33,553 nt of DNA from Winogradskyella sp. (GCA_013002225.1 JABDKL010000160.1:1-33553); one strand, 5' to 3'; counted from the stretch's first letter, positions 16,209-25,794 are shown. The notes: generated by a model from the sequence alone, not told the origin. Program-made: numbers and translations.

Positions 16209-17513
16209 CTAATACTCATCATACTCACCATCACCAAAATTAAATGTAAGTGAGAACCTTAATGTATTCTCTAATGGGCTTTGAATTTTAGATGCTGAGA
16301 ACAAATACGATAAATCAATGTTAATAGTCGTGTATTTAAATCCTGCACCTAAAGCAAAGAATTTTCTAGCACCTTTATCGTCGGCCTCATTAAAATATCC
16401 TGCTCTTAAGGCAAACGAATCTTGATATAGATATTCTGCTCCTAAAGCCCAGGTAAACTCTCTTAGCTCTTCACTAAAACCACCCGGTGCATCTCCGAAT
16501 GATTGGAAAACACCATTAATAAAGCTTACATTATTGTCCTGTCCGGCAATAATAATATCATCACTTGAGTTGTTTGGATCACCAGAAGATTCTGCTTCTT
16601 GTTCTGGTGTTTGGAAATCTCCATTATCTTCATTAAAAATGCCATCTCCATCTGTATCAGTAAACACAACTCGGTCTCCATAAATTGGAGGTGTTGGAAC
16701 AAGATATTTTGAAACCTCGGCAGAGACACCTAGTTTACTGTATTCATCAAAAATAAAATCAAATCCAGCACCTAATCTTAAATTAGTAGGTTGAAACGTA
16801 TCATCACCACCATCATCGTACTTAAATTTTGGTCCAAGATTCTGAATTGCAAATCCCATTCTCCAGCGACCATTAAAATCGTTATAAGCTTCTTCTTCTC
16901 CTTGATAATAACCTGTTATATCTGCACCAAATGTACTTGCCGGATTTACTGGTGCATTGTTCCCAATTCCAGGAATTCTTAATGCAGACCTCAAATAACG
17001 TAAACCTACAGCCATTGAAAACTGGTCTGCCAAACGCAACGTATAAGCTACATCTACAGCAAATTCATTTGGTTTTACCGCCACACCAGGGTCATTAGCA
17101 TCTTGGGTTAATACGATCTCTCCCAAAGTAAAATATTTTAAACTTGCAGATACGGCACTATACTGGTTAAGCCTGTTATAATAAGTTGCATAACCTAAAG
17201 AAATGTCATTTACTAAGCGTGTAAGGTATGGTGTAAAACTAACACCAATTCCCGATTTAGCTTCAGAAAAGGCATATTTTGCAGGATTCCAATGTTGTGA
17301 AAAACCGTCTACAGATGTCGCAACTCCGATATCGCCCATACCAGCTGATCTAGAATCAGGAGCAATTAGCATAAATGGCAAACCTGTAGTGATAACTCTG
17401 CTATCGTTATCATTAGGTATTATCTGAACAGTATTTTGAGCAAATGTAAATCCTAAAGTAGAAAAAGCGATTAGGGTAATTATATAATTTTTCATGTATT
17501 TGATTAAGTTCAT
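16209..17513 (-). CDS. porV: Type IX secretion outer-membrane protein PorV (LptO)
   Basis: A 434-residue outer-membrane beta-barrel of the FadL-like PorV family. PorV collects type IX secretion substrates at the outer membrane and presents them to the sortase PorU, whose gene lies directly upstream. A signal peptide (IITLIAFSTLGFTFAQ) is followed by the family start PFMLIAPDSRSAGMGDIGVA. The barrel strands end with a C-terminal LRFSLTFNF. An acidic insert around residues 280-330 (TDTDGDGIFNEDNGDF) looks like a surface loop that may bind calcium. Met7 (17495) gives a more normal signal peptide than Met1 and is an alternative start. A consensus promoter lies across the end of porU, so porV can be expressed apart from it. 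Confidence 0.93.
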   Translation of the reverse strand: MNLIKYMKNYIITLIAFSTLGFTFAQNTVQIIPNDNDSRVITTGLPFMLIAPDSRSAGMGDIGVATSVDGFSQHWNPAKYAFSEAKSGIGVSFTPYLTRLVNDISLGYATYYNRLNQYSAVSASLKYFTLGEIVLTQDANDPGVAVKPNEFAVDVAYTLRLADQFSMAVGLRYLRSALRIPGIGNNAPVNPASTFGADITGYYQGEEEAYNDFNGRWRMGFAIQNLGPKFKYDDGGDDTFQPTNLRLGAGFDFIFDEYSKLGVSAEVSKYLVPTPPIYGDRVVFTDTDGDGIFNEDNGDFQTPEQEAESSGDPNNSSDDIIIAGQDNNVSFINGVFQSFGDAPGGFSEELREFTWALGAEYLYQDSFALRAGYFNEADDKGARKFFALGAGFKYTTINIDLSYLFSASKIQSPLENTLRFSLTFNFGDGEYDEY

Positions 17514-17543
17514 AGTAATATAGTTACTAGGCTAAACGGTTAA

Positions 17544-17574
17544 CAAATATAATTTATTATTATAGTATGACAAG
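17544..17574 (-). promoter_or_regulatory. porV promoter overlapping the 3' end of porU
   Basis: On the minus strand CTTG (17571-17574) is followed after exactly 19 bases by TATATTTG (17544-17551), a full -7 match and three of four at -33. The porU stop codon (17560-17562) lies between the two elements. Predicted transcription starts near 17537, giving a leader of about 24 bases to the first ATG. Confidence 0.6.
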
Positions 17575-20500
17575 TTTTTCGATTTTTTCGACTTGTTTGT
17601 TTAATAGACTTGAGCGTACCTTTAGCTTATAGACATAGACGCCTTTTCCTATTTTATCACCAAAGTCGTCCCTGCCATCCCAAATAATATCTTTAGATAG
17701 ATTACTTGCAGCTTTATTACCGCCAGAAGTTTGTCCATTTAAGGTGCGCACCAATTTGCCTGAAACTGTGAAGATTTGAACAGAAATATCTAGGGGTGCC
17801 GTGCTATTATGGTTAAACCAAAATTCAGTATAATTAACAAACGGATTTGGGTAGTTCAATACATTATCAATGACTAATTGTTCGTCTTTATCAAAAACTG
17901 TAAATTGTATTTCTGCAGTCGAGGAGTTGTTATAAACATCCCAGGCTTTTAATGTTAAAGTGTGCAAACCAGGTTCTAGATCCCTAAAAGGATAGGATAC
18001 AACGCCATTGGTATAGTCATCTACATTGGCCTGATAATAATCATTTAACACAATTGGATTGGTTTCATCTCCATCTATAATTGCTGTTATGTCATGTCCT
18101 ATACCACTCGCCGTGTTAATTCCATTATCGTCTTGTAATTTTGCCAACAGGTTTGGAGATTCATTAGTAATACCGCCAGTCACAAAGTTTTCATCATTCA
18201 TAAATAAATTAATGACTGGACCAATATTATCTTCAGGTGCATTTTCATTAATGCCGCCAATTTGTATGTCGAAATTAGACCCTGCCTGGTCCTCAAGTGG
18301 GTTGTCTGTCTGTGCATAGAAACTTACTTTACCATTACCTACAGGAATCCCTATGTCTCTCGGTACGATAAAATCGAATTCAAAAAGTCCGTTTTCTACA
18401 GTTGCTTGGCCTTTAAACAAAACTTCTCCTAGTGTTGTGAAATTTAAAATAATCTCTTGCCCTCCTTCTGTGGTACCATCATTTGCTAAAGTTTGTCTTT
18501 CAATTTCCTTATCAAATATAGTTGCAGTTAATATTCCATTATAATTGGTTAAGACATTGCCATTAACATCTGTTACTTCTCCAGATAACTTAGTATATCT
18601 TAAAGCTTTTAGTGTATCTATAGGCTGGGTAATTGGCACATCATTTACTCGAGTTAATTTTATTTCTGGCTTTGGAAAAGCAAGTTTCATAGCTGGATCT
18701 CCAATTAGAAAAACAAGTCGTTTCTGTGCAGAGCCAGCCACACTGTTATCTGTTTTAGTTAGTCGAAGCGCTTCACCAATAGTTGGGTAATTGTTAGACC
18801 CAAAAGCAAATAAATAATCATCTAAGGTTTCATTATAAGCAACACCTGTAGTCACGAAGATCTGCCTTGTAGTAGTAATTAAAGCTATTGCTCCTCCATT
18901 TTTGTTCCAGAAGGTAAATTCACCAGCAGTATCTCTATGTGGGTCATCGAATTTTGTATACTCACAGGTAACTGTAACGAACAAATTAAACTTACATATA
19001 TTATTGACTTCTTGAGCGTCGATTTTATCAAAAATTCGTTCTTTCGCCAGACCATCCTCCCCTCCGTGTCCAAAATAATTTACTACCGAAGCACCTACTT
19101 CTATAGCATCCTTAATTGCAGTATTAACTTGTGGGTATCGATTACCTGCAGCCGAAGCTTCTTGCTGAAAGGCATCAGAGTGAATTTTAACTACATTAAA
19201 AAAAGGCTTTTCTGCCTCAAGTGTCGTTCCTAAACCGTCAGTCGTATTCTGTAATACTTTCTCAAATGGCACATCGACATCATCGGAAATTAGAAGAATA
19301 TTATTTCTCCAGCTCCCATAGGCCTCTTTTTGATAATAGGCTTCTATCTTATCTACCATTTCTCTGGCGCGTTTCAAATCTTCTGCTAAGATTCTGCCAA
19401 CGGCAACATCAAGCCTATCAATATTAACGCTCATTGCTCCTTCGTTGTCATCAAGCATTCCGTAAAAATCGTCAGAAACAAAAGAGTTTGTAAGACTAAA
19501 ACTATTTATTGAATACCAGGAAGGCACTATATTGGTATTGTTTCTTATTCGGTCTTTATAATCATAAGAAGCGTCCCCAAATAAGCACAGATATTTCAAC
19601 CTATTTGCCGGCGTACTAGCATTATCATAGACGTATTTAACAAAATTCCTTATGGCCGCAATATCCTGACTACCAGTACTAAATTCATTATAAATATCGT
19701 TTAGAGTAACGGCCTTTACATTTAAATTATATTCATTTCTATTTATCTGTGCCAATCGCTCTGCTTGAGATAAAAGGCTAGCTGGTGTTATAATAATGTA
19801 ATCTACATCTTGAAATTCTCCCAGAGAATTTTGAAAAATAGTACCTTTTAAATTTTGATTCGCTACGGTAGTTATAGCATCTTTCTTTGGCTGAAATACA
19901 TCAGAAAGTCCAAAAGCTACATAAGTCCTTACTTCACCCGAAGGTGCTTTAAAAGAAAAATTACTCTCACTTTCAGAATTGGAGACCGAAGAAACGTTGA
20001 ATCTATCAGTGATGTCCCAGATCTCACTTACTGTATTTGCGTTAGACAAAGTGTATTCTGCAACACCTGCAGTAGTGCCTACCTGATTATTTTTAAACGT
20101 AAGTTGATCACCTTCAAAAATAAGTTGTCTTGTAACTTCGAACGTGATAAGATCTATGAATGCATTTGAGGATGGGTTACCATTATTATTATAGTCTAAA
20201 GTAACTGTAACATTGCTTGAATTTAAACTTATTTCGCCATTATAACTAGCCTCACTTGCTAAGAGCGAACCAAAATCTACTTGAGGGAAGTTTAATGTCG
20301 AAACTTGGTTTCCGTTTATAGATACACTCATATTAGTAGGTGTTTCTGAAACAGAACCAACTCTAACTCTAAAATCTACGGGTTCTTGTGTAACGAGATT
20401 CGGAAACTCAAAATCGTACGTTCGCTGATTATCTATATCAAAATCTTCGCCATACCATCTTCGCCCTAATTTTGCCAAATTAACCTCATCTACCTCATAA

Positions 20501-21414
20501 AATTGATAATCGTTAAAGGTATTAATTTGTATATCTGAAGGCGCATTTATTGAAGGCATGCTATTTATACGTCTTCCATTGCCAGAACTTACATTTACAT
20601 AATAATAAGTTTTATCCGTATAAAGATTAATATTGGTATCACTCTCCTGACTATATGTTTTAGGACCTTCGCCATAAAATAATATGTAATCGCCATTGTC
20701 AAAACTACCATCTTCCTCTCCTACAAACTTTATAGCATTCTCTTTAACATCAATTGGATAGTTAGCACTATTTAACAACGGAAGCATTCTCCCTCCATTA
20801 CCATATATCTTTATAGTTCTTGGATCTACAGAGTTGGTATTAATACCTAAACTACCAAGAAACCCTTTTGTCAATTGAAATATTCCAGATCTATCTATGT
20901 AAAATCGATACCATTCACCACTACTTAAAACTGAATTAGTAATAACGTTAGTTTTAGCATTAGTTGATATAGTATTAGTCCGATCTGCATTATAGTTAAT
21001 GGTAAAGGAGTCTATTTTCTTAAAAATTCCTTTATCATTTATTATTGGTGAAATCTCAAGGTATACAGATTTTTTTCCTCTTGCACTTACATTAGAGAGC
21101 TTAAACTCTATTTGAGCTGGTATTAAGTTTTCACTTAGGTCTTTTAATTCAGATTTCGAAATACGCTTATAAGCCACATTGGTAATACGTGCAGAATTAG
21201 CATTAATTGTACTATTTGCATCCCATTGTACAAAGTATGTTAATCCCTTTTCTTCGGTATAACTATAATGATTAGAGTCAAATGCGGGTAATTCAATTTT
21301 ATCAACAGAGGTCTCAAGAATTCTATAACCATCCCACGCTATACTATATTGCTTTTGTTGTCCAAAACTAAAACAGGAGGTAATAAGTATAAGGTAGATA
21401 TAATAATTTTTCAT
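17560..21414 (-). CDS. porU: Type IX secretion sortase PorU (C25 gingipain-like)
   Basis: A 1284-residue cell-surface cysteine peptidase that removes the C-terminal signal of type IX secretion cargo and attaches the mature protein to surface glycolipid. A signal peptide (YYIYLILITSCFSFGQ) opens the protein. The region up to about residue 540 is beta-rich. The C25 peptidase domain follows, with the catalytic dyad His783 (NYFGHGGEDG) and Cys817 (VTVTCEYTKFDDP), 34 residues apart as in gingipain-like enzymes. Ig-like domains come next, then a C-terminal domain with YPNPFVN, VSGKLVRTL and GKGVYVYKLKV that resembles a type IX sorting domain. Length fits flavobacterial PorU. It is divergent from gldJ and is followed by porV. 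Confidence 0.94.
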   Translation of the reverse strand: MKNYYIYLILITSCFSFGQQKQYSIAWDGYRILETSVDKIELPAFDSNHYSYTEEKGLTYFVQWDANSTINANSARITNVAYKRISKSELKDLSENLIPAQIEFKLSNVSARGKKSVYLEISPIINDKGIFKKIDSFTINYNADRTNTISTNAKTNVITNSVLSSGEWYRFYIDRSGIFQLTKGFLGSLGINTNSVDPRTIKIYGNGGRMLPLLNSANYPIDVKENAIKFVGEEDGSFDNGDYILFYGEGPKTYSQESDTNINLYTDKTYYYVNVSSGNGRRINSMPSINAPSDIQINTFNDYQFYEVDEVNLAKLGRRWYGEDFDIDNQRTYDFEFPNLVTQEPVDFRVRVGSVSETPTNMSVSINGNQVSTLNFPQVDFGSLLASEASYNGEISLNSSNVTVTLDYNNNGNPSSNAFIDLITFEVTRQLIFEGDQLTFKNNQVGTTAGVAEYTLSNANTVSEIWDITDRFNVSSVSNSESESNFSFKAPSGEVRTYVAFGLSDVFQPKKDAITTVANQNLKGTIFQNSLGEFQDVDYIIITPASLLSQAERLAQINRNEYNLNVKAVTLNDIYNEFSTGSQDIAAIRNFVKYVYDNASTPANRLKYLCLFGDASYDYKDRIRNNTNIVPSWYSINSFSLTNSFVSDDFYGMLDDNEGAMSVNIDRLDVAVGRILAEDLKRAREMVDKIEAYYQKEAYGSWRNNILLISDDVDVPFEKVLQNTTDGLGTTLEAEKPFFNVVKIHSDAFQQEASAAGNRYPQVNTAIKDAIEVGASVVNYFGHGGEDGLAKERIFDKIDAQEVNNICKFNLFVTVTCEYTKFDDPHRDTAGEFTFWNKNGGAIALITTTRQIFVTTGVAYNETLDDYLFAFGSNNYPTIGEALRLTKTDNSVAGSAQKRLVFLIGDPAMKLAFPKPEIKLTRVNDVPITQPIDTLKALRYTKLSGEVTDVNGNVLTNYNGILTATIFDKEIERQTLANDGTTEGGQEIILNFTTLGEVLFKGQATVENGLFEFDFIVPRDIGIPVGNGKVSFYAQTDNPLEDQAGSNFDIQIGGINENAPEDNIGPVINLFMNDENFVTGGITNESPNLLAKLQDDNGINTASGIGHDITAIIDGDETNPIVLNDYYQANVDDYTNGVVSYPFRDLEPGLHTLTLKAWDVYNNSSTAEIQFTVFDKDEQLVIDNVLNYPNPFVNYTEFWFNHNSTAPLDISVQIFTVSGKLVRTLNGQTSGGNKAASNLSKDIIWDGRDDFGDKIGKGVYVYKLKVRSSLLNKQVEKIEKLVIL

Positions 21415-21722
21415 TAATTCATTACTAAGTTAATATCCCTCTAAAAGGACATTCACATAATTTCGTTTACAAGAACAATAACGTATGCAAAAACACGTTA
21501 TTATAACTTCACAATTTTTATTTCAAAAATACAACAATAATTTATTTTTGCTCTCGTTATTAAAGAGCAAAATTAAGCGAAAAACAGGCCAAAAATCCGT
21601 TGTCATGTAAAAAAAATAGGATGAAATGCACATTTTTTTGCATTTTGATGCAAAAAAAAGTTGTCAGTTTACCTTTAATTGTTATATTGCGAGTCTAAAA
21701 TTAAACGAGCTTACTTAAACGT
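21415..21722. promoter_or_regulatory. Divergent porU/gldJ regulatory spacer with three inverted repeats
   Basis: This 308-base stretch has no supported gene. It holds three perfect inverted repeats: AATAACGT/ACGTTATT (21477-21484 and 21495-21502), TTTTGCTCT/AGAGCAAAA (21546-21554 and 21564-21572) and TTTTTTTGCAT/ATGCAAAAAAA (21633-21643 and 21648-21658, loop TTTG). Possible -7 elements are TATTTTTG on the minus strand at 21524-21531 for porU, and TACCTTTA (21670-21677) or TATATTGC (21683-21690) on the plus strand for gldJ. None has both elements in full consensus, so the exact starts are undecided. Confidence 0.5.
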
Positions 21723-23405
21723 ATGGATATGAAAAATGTCTCAAACCTAAAATTTTTAATAGCATTAACGCTTTGCGCTACCATAGTTAGCTGTAAACGT
21801 TCTTCCAATTCTGGAAACGTAGATAGTGCTACAGGTTGGAAAATTAACGACAAAAAAGGTGGTTTTCAGTACAACACAAAATTTAAAGAACAAGAAACTC
21901 CTCCTGGAACTGCTTTTGTAGAAGGAGGCACCTTTACTATGGGAAAAGTACAGGATGATCCAATGCACGATTGGAACAACACCCCAAATCAGCAACACAT
22001 TCAATCTTTTTATATGGATGAAAGTGAGGTAACCAATTTAAATTACCTTATTTACTTAGATTATTTAAAGACGGTGTACCCGCCAGATGATCCTAATTAT
22101 GCACTAATATATAAAGGAGCACTTCCTGACACATTGGTATGGAGAAATCGTTTAGGTTACAATGAAATGATGACTGAAAATTATTTACGTCACCCAGGAT
22201 ATGCAAATTACCCTGTTGTTGGAGTAAGTTGGATACAGGCTGTAGAATATGCCAATTGGCGAACAGACCGTGTGGCCGAAATGTCATTACAGGAAGCTGG
22301 TTATATTAAAAGAGATGCACAATATACCGATGTAAATGCGGAAAGTACTTTTAGTACAGATACTTATATTAATGCACCTTCTCAAACTTATGGCGGTAAT
22401 GCTGAAGTTTTAGAAGGTGGAAGGCGTAGACCTCAAACAGATGCAGATGGTAACCCAATTAATATATATGCTAGTAGAGAAACTGGTCTAATACCTGTAA
22501 AATACAGACTACCTACTGAGGCAGAATGGGAATATGCAGCATTAGGCTTAAGTGAGCTTAGAGAATACAATGTATATAGAGGTAGAAAGAAATACCCTTG
22601 GGATGGCCAATACACAAGATCTGGCAAACGTGTAAATCGTGGCGACCAAATGGCCAATTTTAAACAAGGTAAAGGTGATTATGGAGGGATTGCAGGCTGG
22701 TCTGATGATGGTGCCGATATTACAGCCGAAGTAAGATCTTATGCTCCTAATGATTTTGGTTTATATGATATGGCAGGAAATGTAGCTGAATGGGTTGCAG
22801 ATGTCTATAGACCTATTGTAGATGATGAGTTTAATGATTTTAACTACTATAGAGGTAATGTCTATACCAAAAATGCAATTAATGATGATGGTACCGTAAA
22901 AATCGTTACTGTAGATGAGATTGTTTATGATACTTTAAGCAACGGTAAAATCGTAGCGAGAGATCTACCAGGTGAAATTGCTAAAATAGCAGTTGATGAC
23001 GAGGAAACTTATTTAAGAACTCAATTTAGCAAGAGTGATAACCGTAATTTCAGAGATGGTGACAAAAGATCTTCTCGACGTTACAGAGAATCATTTGATG
23101 AGTCTGAGGAGCAATTAAATAAAGACACAGGTAAAATGTATAATTCGCCTAAGCATTCAGTTAGATTAGACTCGTCTAGTGGAAAGATGGTCCGAGAATA
23201 TGACAAATCTAATAACAGAACTTCACTTATTAATGATGAAGTACGCGTTTATAAAGGTGGTTCTTGGAGAGATAGAGCATATTGGATTGACCCAGCACAG
23301 CGACGTTATTTCCCACAAGATATGGCAACTGACTATATTGGTTTTAGATGTGCAGTATCAAGAGTAGGTTCTAAATCTATGAAAAATGCTAAAAAACGTA
23401 ATTAG
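21723..23405 (+). CDS. gldJ: Gliding motility and type IX secretion lipoprotein GldJ
   Basis: A 560-residue outer-membrane lipoprotein needed for gliding and for type IX secretion in flavobacteria. The signal ends at the lipobox TIVSC (near residue 25). The rest is a formylglycine-generating-enzyme/sulfatase-modifying fold: FVEGGTFTMGKVQDDP, DESEVTNLNYLIYLDYLK, PVVGVSWIQAVEYANWR, YRLPTEAEWEYAA, DMAGNVAEWVADVY and, at the end, VYKGGSWRDRAYW and YIGFRCA. The inserts between these motifs (about 195-245 and 375-500) are longer than in plain FGE proteins and match the GldJ/GldK type. The close neighbours porU and porV favour GldJ over GldK, which normally sits with gldLMN. A strong terminator follows. 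Confidence 0.92.
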   Translation: MDMKNVSNLKFLIALTLCATIVSCKRSSNSGNVDSATGWKINDKKGGFQYNTKFKEQETPPGTAFVEGGTFTMGKVQDDPMHDWNNTPNQQHIQSFYMDESEVTNLNYLIYLDYLKTVYPPDDPNYALIYKGALPDTLVWRNRLGYNEMMTENYLRHPGYANYPVVGVSWIQAVEYANWRTDRVAEMSLQEAGYIKRDAQYTDVNAESTFSTDTYINAPSQTYGGNAEVLEGGRRRPQTDADGNPINIYASRETGLIPVKYRLPTEAEWEYAALGLSELREYNVYRGRKKYPWDGQYTRSGKRVNRGDQMANFKQGKGDYGGIAGWSDDGADITAEVRSYAPNDFGLYDMAGNVAEWVADVYRPIVDDEFNDFNYYRGNVYTKNAINDDGTVKIVTVDEIVYDTLSNGKIVARDLPGEIAKIAVDDEETYLRTQFSKSDNRNFRDGDKRSSRRYRESFDESEEQLNKDTGKMYNSPKHSVRLDSSSGKMVREYDKSNNRTSLINDEVRVYKGGSWRDRAYWIDPAQRRYFPQDMATDYIGFRCAVSRVGSKSMKNAKKRN

Positions 23406-23424
23406 TAAAACATAAATAATTATT

Positions 23425-23458
23425 AAAAAAGTCCTGATATGTTTATCAGGACTTTTTT
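23425..23458 (+). terminator. Strong intrinsic terminator after gldJ
   Basis: Perfect 15-base inverted repeat, arms 23425-23439 and 23444-23458, core GTCCTGATA/TATCAGGAC, loop TGTT, with six A before and six T after. It lies 20 bases after the gldJ stop and ends 12 bases before the murF ATG, so it can act in both directions and leaves almost no room for a separate murF promoter. Confidence 0.87.
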
Positions 23459-23470
23459 ATTTTTAAGCCT

Positions 23471-24751
23471 ATGAAGATTGAAGTATTATATAACATATTT
23501 AAAGAATGCTCTACCGTATCCACTGATACGAGAAAACTCACTAAAGACTGCATGTATTTTGCTCTAAGAGGTGATAATTTTGATGGAAATAAATTTGCTT
23601 CCCAAGCGTTAAAAGCAGGCGCTAAATATTGTATAATAGACGATGCACAGGCTGTTGTAGATAAAAGGACCATCCTGGTTAATGATGTTCTTACAACACT
23701 TCAAAACCTTGCGGCTTATCATAGAACCGCTATTGCTATTCCTATCATTGCATTAACAGGTAGTAATGGAAAAACCACTACTAAAGAATTAATTCATGCT
23801 GTTTTATCTACAACCTATAAGGTAAAGGCAACGACAGGTAATTTAAACAACCATATAGGTGTGCCATTAACGTTACTAAAATTTGACGAATCCTTAGATT
23901 TTGGCATTGTAGAAATGGGTGCTAATCACCAGAAAGAAATTGAATTTCTAACCAACATTACCCAACCGGACTATGGCTTAATTACAAATTTTGGCAAAGC
24001 GCACTTAGAAGGCTTTGGCGGCATAGAAGGTGTTATAAAAGGAAAGTCTGAGCTGTATGATTATTTAAAGGAAAATAATAAGACGGTATTTTTAAATACA
24101 AACGATCCGTTACAAGTTAAACAGGTCGGTAACTATACGAGCTGTATTACTTTTGGGAGTAAAGCAGAGAGTGATTGCGTAATAAAACTCAATAATGCAA
24201 ATCCCTTTGTATCATTACAATATGACGGCAAAACTATAACCAGTCAACTTATTGGAAGTTATAATTTCAATAATATCGCTATTGCTGTTACTGTCGGGAA
24301 GCAATTTAAAGTAGCTACAGAACACATTAAAAATGCCATTGAGGCTTATCGTCCAGATAATAATCGATCCGAAATAATTAAAAAAAATTCAAATACGATT
24401 ATTCTTGATGCTTATAACGCCAATCCAACAAGCATGATTGCGGCGATTGAAAATCTGAAGCAATTAGAGGCAGTAAATAAGTATTTATTTCTAGGAGATA
24501 TGTTCGAGCTTGGAGATGAAGCCGTTAAAGAACATCAGGCTATACTAAGCTATGCTGAGACCAACTTTGACAAAAATATTATCGTAATAGGAGAAAATTT
24601 TTATAATACCAAAGCAAGTAATTCTACTTTGAAATTTTCGAAATTCGATGATTTAAAAGCTCAATTTCAATCTTTTCAATTTAATAACGCAACAATTTTA
24701 ATAAAGGGTTCTCGTGGTATGGCATTAGAAAGAATTCTGACCTTGCTTTAA
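23471..24751 (+). CDS. murF: UDP-N-acetylmuramoyl-tripeptide--D-alanyl-D-alanine ligase
   Basis: A 426-residue cytoplasmic Mur ligase that adds D-Ala-D-Ala to the UDP-MurNAc tripeptide. The N-terminal UDP-binding domain has STDTRKL and the segment YFALRGDNFDGNKFA. The ATP P-loop GSNGKTTTKE starts at residue 97. The central-domain motifs NLNNHIGVPLTLL and VEMGANHQKEIEFL are specific to MurF. The C-terminal domain carries ILDAYNANPTSM and FLGDMFELGDEA. Length is normal. The start is 12 bases after the gldJ terminator, so expression may depend on readthrough from gldJ or on a promoter that I cannot see. The other mur genes are not nearby. Confidence 0.94.
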   Translation: MKIEVLYNIFKECSTVSTDTRKLTKDCMYFALRGDNFDGNKFASQALKAGAKYCIIDDAQAVVDKRTILVNDVLTTLQNLAAYHRTAIAIPIIALTGSNGKTTTKELIHAVLSTTYKVKATTGNLNNHIGVPLTLLKFDESLDFGIVEMGANHQKEIEFLTNITQPDYGLITNFGKAHLEGFGGIEGVIKGKSELYDYLKENNKTVFLNTNDPLQVKQVGNYTSCITFGSKAESDCVIKLNNANPFVSLQYDGKTITSQLIGSYNFNNIAIAVTVGKQFKVATEHIKNAIEAYRPDNNRSEIIKKNSNTIILDAYNANPTSMIAAIENLKQLEAVNKYLFLGDMFELGDEAVKEHQAILSYAETNFDKNIIVIGENFYNTKASNSTLKFSKFDDLKAQFQSFQFNNATILIKGSRGMALERILTLL

Positions 24752-24801
24752 ACAACAATGAATTCATTAGATTAAAAACTAACACTACTTCGTTAAGTCG
24801 A

Positions 24802-25494
24802 ATGACAAATAAGGACTCCAAAATATCTAAAAGCAGATTTCCATTTTACCTCTCTGGCCTATTATTTGTTGGTATTGTGGCATCGTATTTTATTTTTAAT
24901 GATGTTAGGTTGTTTTTCGATAATTCCTGGGATGTATTAACCAGCAATGATGAAGCGCAAATTAAACATTGGATTGATGGATTTGGTTGGTTAGGACCTA
25001 TTATTTTAGTTCTTGCCATGATTATTCAGATGTTCTTATTAATTGTGCCTACTATATTATTAATGGTTGTTTCTATTTTGGCATACGGCCCTTATTGGGG
25101 GAGTTTAATTATTATTTTATCAGTTTATGCCGCCTCTACAGTAGGTTATTTTATTGGACGTACTTTTGGTCAATCTTTAGTATTAAAACTTTTAGGACAA
25201 AAAGCTGAAACTAAAATAGAATCCTTTATAAAAGACTACGGTTTTTGGGCTGTAATCATTACCAGACTTAATCCCTTTCTTTCTAATGATGCTATTAGTT
25301 TTGTTGGTGGAATTCTAAAAATGACTTACTGGAAGTTTATAGGTGCGACTATTATTGGAATTTTACCACTAACAATTTTCATAGCAATTGTAGGTAAAAA
25401 TACAGAGAGCTTAAAAACTGGGATGCTATACGGCTCTTTATTCTGTATAGTAGTTTTCTTTATATATTTATACTGGGATAAACGTAGAAAATAA
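24802..25494 (+). CDS. VTT-domain (TVP38/TMEM64, DedA-like) membrane protein
   Basis: A 230-residue inner-membrane protein of the VTT (SNARE-associated/DedA-like) superfamily, whose members are linked to lipid scrambling or undecaprenyl-phosphate flipping. Hydrophobic segments lie at about residues 13-35, 65-85, 90-112, 165-195 and 205-224. The family signature appears as SVYAASTVGYFIGRTFG and, before the C-terminal helices, VIITRLNPFLSNDAISFVGG with the conserved arginine and glycines. It follows murF by 50 bases on the same strand. Its exact substrate is unknown; the TVP38 branch fits better than classical DedA. Confidence 0.83.
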   Translation: MTNKDSKISKSRFPFYLSGLLFVGIVASYFIFNDVRLFFDNSWDVLTSNDEAQIKHWIDGFGWLGPIILVLAMIIQMFLLIVPTILLMVVSILAYGPYWGSLIIILSVYAASTVGYFIGRTFGQSLVLKLLGQKAETKIESFIKDYGFWAVIITRLNPFLSNDAISFVGGILKMTYWKFIGATIIGILPLTIFIAIVGKNTESLKTGMLYGSLFCIVVFFIYLYWDKRRK

Positions 25495-25564
25495 GGCTTA
25501 AAAATTATAAAAATTTCAGGCGTTTTTATGGCTATTCAATGCTGTACTCCAATAATTTAATTTG

Positions 25565-25639
25565 TGGGTCATACTGGATTCGAACCAGTGACTTCTACCC
25601 TGTCAAGGTAACACTCTAAACCAACTGAGTTAATGACCC
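25565..25639 (-). tRNA. tRNA-Val (anticodon GAC)
   Basis: The minus strand folds into a complete 75-base cloverleaf. The acceptor stem GGGTCAT/ATGACCC is fully paired, the D stem ACTC/GAGT has a 10-base loop, the anticodon loop is TTGACAG (anticodon GAC) and the T loop is TTCGAAT. The discriminator is A and CCA is not encoded. A -7-like TATTTTTG (25652-25659) stands 12 bases before its 5' end. It converges with the VTT-domain gene. Confidence 0.95.
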
Positions 25640-25651
25640 TTTCAATGCCTT

Positions 25652-25659
25652 CAAAAATA
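25652..25659 (-). promoter_or_regulatory. Candidate -7 element of tRNA-Val(GAC)
   Basis: The minus strand reads TATTTTTG, a full match to TANNTTTG, 12 bases before the tRNA. The -33 box at the expected distance is not recognisable. Confidence 0.4.
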
Positions 25660-25794
25660 CAAATTTAAGAAGTAGGATTTTCTTAAAATGATTAGGTAAT
25701 TCTGATTAAATTTATCCATGTAACTATAGTACCACACTAGCTAAATTTACGTTGCAATTTTTTTGAATTACCTCCTGTAAACTGGAAAATACAT

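Noticed and set aside
18059-20169. Many short plus-strand frames inside porU
   Set aside because: All lie opposite the continuous 1284-residue PorU frame and none shows a start context or motif.
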